Origin: Geodermatophilaceae bacterium
Lineage (GTDB): Bacteria > Actinomycetota > Actinomycetes > Mycobacteriales > Geodermatophilaceae
DNA: 6,466 bases
Assembly (NCBI GenBank): GCA_013813215.1
Contig: JACCSC010000248.1
Coordinates: 1 to 6,466 of the forward strand
Direction: 5' to 3'
The translations under genes were made by a program, and so were the position numbers. This document shows, one piece after another, positions 5,392 through 6,466 of the stretch (its first letter is position 1; each line of letters opens with the position of its first letter). Under the pieces are notes generated by a model. It did not search any database. It saw only the letters and a program-made list of their open reading frames with translations, and had not been told where the DNA came from.

Positions 5392-5412
5392 CCGGGACAG
5401 CCGGGCCGGTCA
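5389..5412. terminator. Bidirectional hairpin between convergent genes
   Basis: TGACCGG (5389-5395) and CCGGTCA (5406-5412) are perfect 7-base inverted repeats around a 10-base loop. The left arm contains the TGA stop of the PhoU-like gene, and the right arm contains the TGA stop of the opposing gene. Only 18 bases separate the two coding regions. No T-run follows on either strand, as is common for terminators in high-GC actinobacteria. The shared, symmetric position supports termination for both genes. Confidence 0.5.
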
Positions 5413-6466
5413 CTCCGGGGACAGGCCGAGGGCTGCCTCCACGCGCAGCACGCTGGCGTCCCGGTCCTCACCGCTGATCCGGAGCAGATCGATGGCGCAC
5501 GCGCGCAGCTGGCCGATCATCAGCACGGCAGGGAACGCCGGGTTCCCGGCGAGTAGTGCCGCCGCGGCCCGGACCGCGTCCAGCACCGATTCCTGCGCCG
5601 GTCGAAGGGGCTCCCCTACCGCGTCCGCCGGGGCATGCAGCGCCACCGTCAGGGCGGCCGCGGTGGCGCGGACCGCCTTGGCGAGCCGCCTCACCGCGTC
5701 GGCCAGTTGCGGATCACCCCGCGCTGAGCGGGTGGTGATCGTGACCGCGAGGCGGGACAGCACCCGCACGTTGCGTACCAGGTAGTCGACCTGCTCGGAG
5801 GCTGCCTCGATGGCGTCGACGCGCGCCAATCGTTCCCGCCGGCGCAGATCGACCCACAACGCTTCGCGCGCCGCGGCCACCTCCTGGCGCAGGTCCTCGA
5901 CGCCCGCGTCGGCTTGCCGGGCACGGCCCAGGACATCGCGGGCCGCCTCGAGGCCGTTGACCTCGACGGCCGCGGCCGAGTCCTCGACGACGGCGGCGGC
6001 CTCGTCCAGCACATGCAGCGTCCGGGACACCAGACTGGCCAGCGGATCGCGCGGTCGGGACAGCTGGGAGGCGACCAGCGCGACCGCCCCGCCGACCAGG
6101 GCGTCGATGAACCGGACGGGTACGAGCGAGTCGGTCGGCGGGGCGATCACGGCGACGTAGAGCGCGGAGATGGTCGCCTGCACCGAGAGCAGGCCACCGG
6201 CCCCAAAGGCCACGGTGACCGTGCTGACCAACAGGACCACGACGACGATGGCCGCTATCGACCGGGTGCCGAGGAAGGCGACGACGAGGTCGGCGGCCAG
6301 CACGCCGCCGGCGACGCCCAACAGGATCTCGACGGTGCGACCGATCCGTTCGCCGCGGGCCTGCCCGAGCACGATGAGCGCCGCCGCCGGGGCGAAGAAC
6401 GGCTGGACGTGCCCCAGCAGCTCCGTGGCGACGAACCAGGCCAGGGTCGCCGCGGCGGCGCTCTCG
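5410..6466 (-). CDS. FUSC/aromatic acid exporter-like membrane protein, partial
   Basis: The reading frame is open to the right edge, so the N-terminus is missing; about 351 residues are visible. GTG 6372 could be read as a start, but upstream codons continue with TLAWFVATELLGH and FFAPAAALIVLGQARGERIG. That is the typical first-helix region of FUSC-like (PF13515/ArAE) proteins, so the true start is outside. Hydrophobic segments follow (GVLAADLVVAFLG, AAIVVVVLLVSTVTVAFG, LLSVQATISALYVAVIAP, DALVGGAVALVAS). Then come about 200 cytoplasmic residues that are helical, Ala-rich and charged, with coiled-coil character. Related proteins are proposed efflux pumps for aromatic acids or other small compounds. 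The substrate here cannot be told. It converges on the PhoU-like gene with an 18-base gap. Confidence 0.85.
   Translation of the reverse strand, partial: ESAAAATLAWFVATELLGHVQPFFAPAAALIVLGQARGERIGRTVEILLGVAGGVLAADLVVAFLGTRSIAAIVVVVLLVSTVTVAFGAGGLLSVQATISALYVAVIAPPTDSLVPVRFIDALVGGAVALVASQLSRPRDPLASLVSRTLHVLDEAAAVVEDSAAAVEVNGLEAARDVLGRARQADAGVEDLRQEVAAAREALWVDLRRRERLARVDAIEAASEQVDYLVRNVRVLSRLAVTITTRSARGDPQLADAVRRLAKAVRATAAALTVALHAPADAVGEPLRPAQESVLDAVRAAAALLAGNPAFPAVLMIGQLRACAIDLLRISGEDRDASVLRVEAALGLSPE

Noticed and set aside
6342..6372. GTG 6372 as the true start of the FUSC-like gene
   Set aside because: Codons upstream to the window edge encode family-typical membrane helices in the same frame, so the gene continues beyond the window.

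Overview
The window looks like the chromosome of a high-GC actinobacterium. Codon third positions are overwhelmingly G or C, GTG starts and 4-base GTGA gene overlaps recur, and the protein types fit the group (Sco/PCuAC copper operon, DUF47 PhoU-like protein, FUSC/aromatic acid exporter-like protein). The Geodermatophilaceae or relatives are a reasonable guess, but no rRNA or marker gene is present to settle this.

The window has two halves that meet at a tRNA gene. The left part (about 1-2241) reads as the integrase-proximal end of an integrated genetic element. It holds a complete tyrosine recombinase with an arm-binding N-terminus (17-1138), a two-gene cassette resembling a BrnT-like toxin plus a helix-turn-helix antitoxin (1182-1696), and about 545 bases without a convincing gene. 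Near its right end that stretch contains a phased array of an 8-base motif (TGCGGACT) repeated every 11 bases, three exact copies and one degenerate. The array sits about 70 bases from the 3' end of a tRNA-Ala(GGC) gene on the minus strand (2242-2314). The tRNA 3' end faces the integrase, the usual geometry for an element inserted into a tRNA 3' end. The array is the best candidate for integrase arm-binding sites. The opposite attachment site would lie left of the window and cannot be seen.

The right part (2315-6466) looks like ordinary chromosome. Three minus-strand genes, each overlapping the next by 4 bases, form a copper-trafficking operon read from 4512 down to 2356: a PCu(A)C-type periplasmic copper chaperone, a Sco1/SenC lipoprotein, and an uncharacterised exported multi-pass membrane protein with a His-rich motif. 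The pair PCuAC plus Sco is known for metallating the CuA centre of cytochrome c oxidase, and the third protein probably serves the same pathway. The third gene is broken as read by one missing base in a run of seven G residues (2578-2584). Restoring one base joins two frames into a 341-residue protein.

Divergent from this operon is a DUF47/PhoU-like gene (4771-5391), a family normally paired with a Pit phosphate transporter, but no Pit gene follows it here. It converges on a FUSC-family membrane protein (5410-6466, continuing past the right edge). The two stop codons lie inside one hairpin.

The least described items are the 11-base-period repeat array, the toxin-antitoxin-like pair beside the integrase, the altered copper-ligand pattern in the PCuAC protein, and the membrane protein with the homopolymer frameshift.
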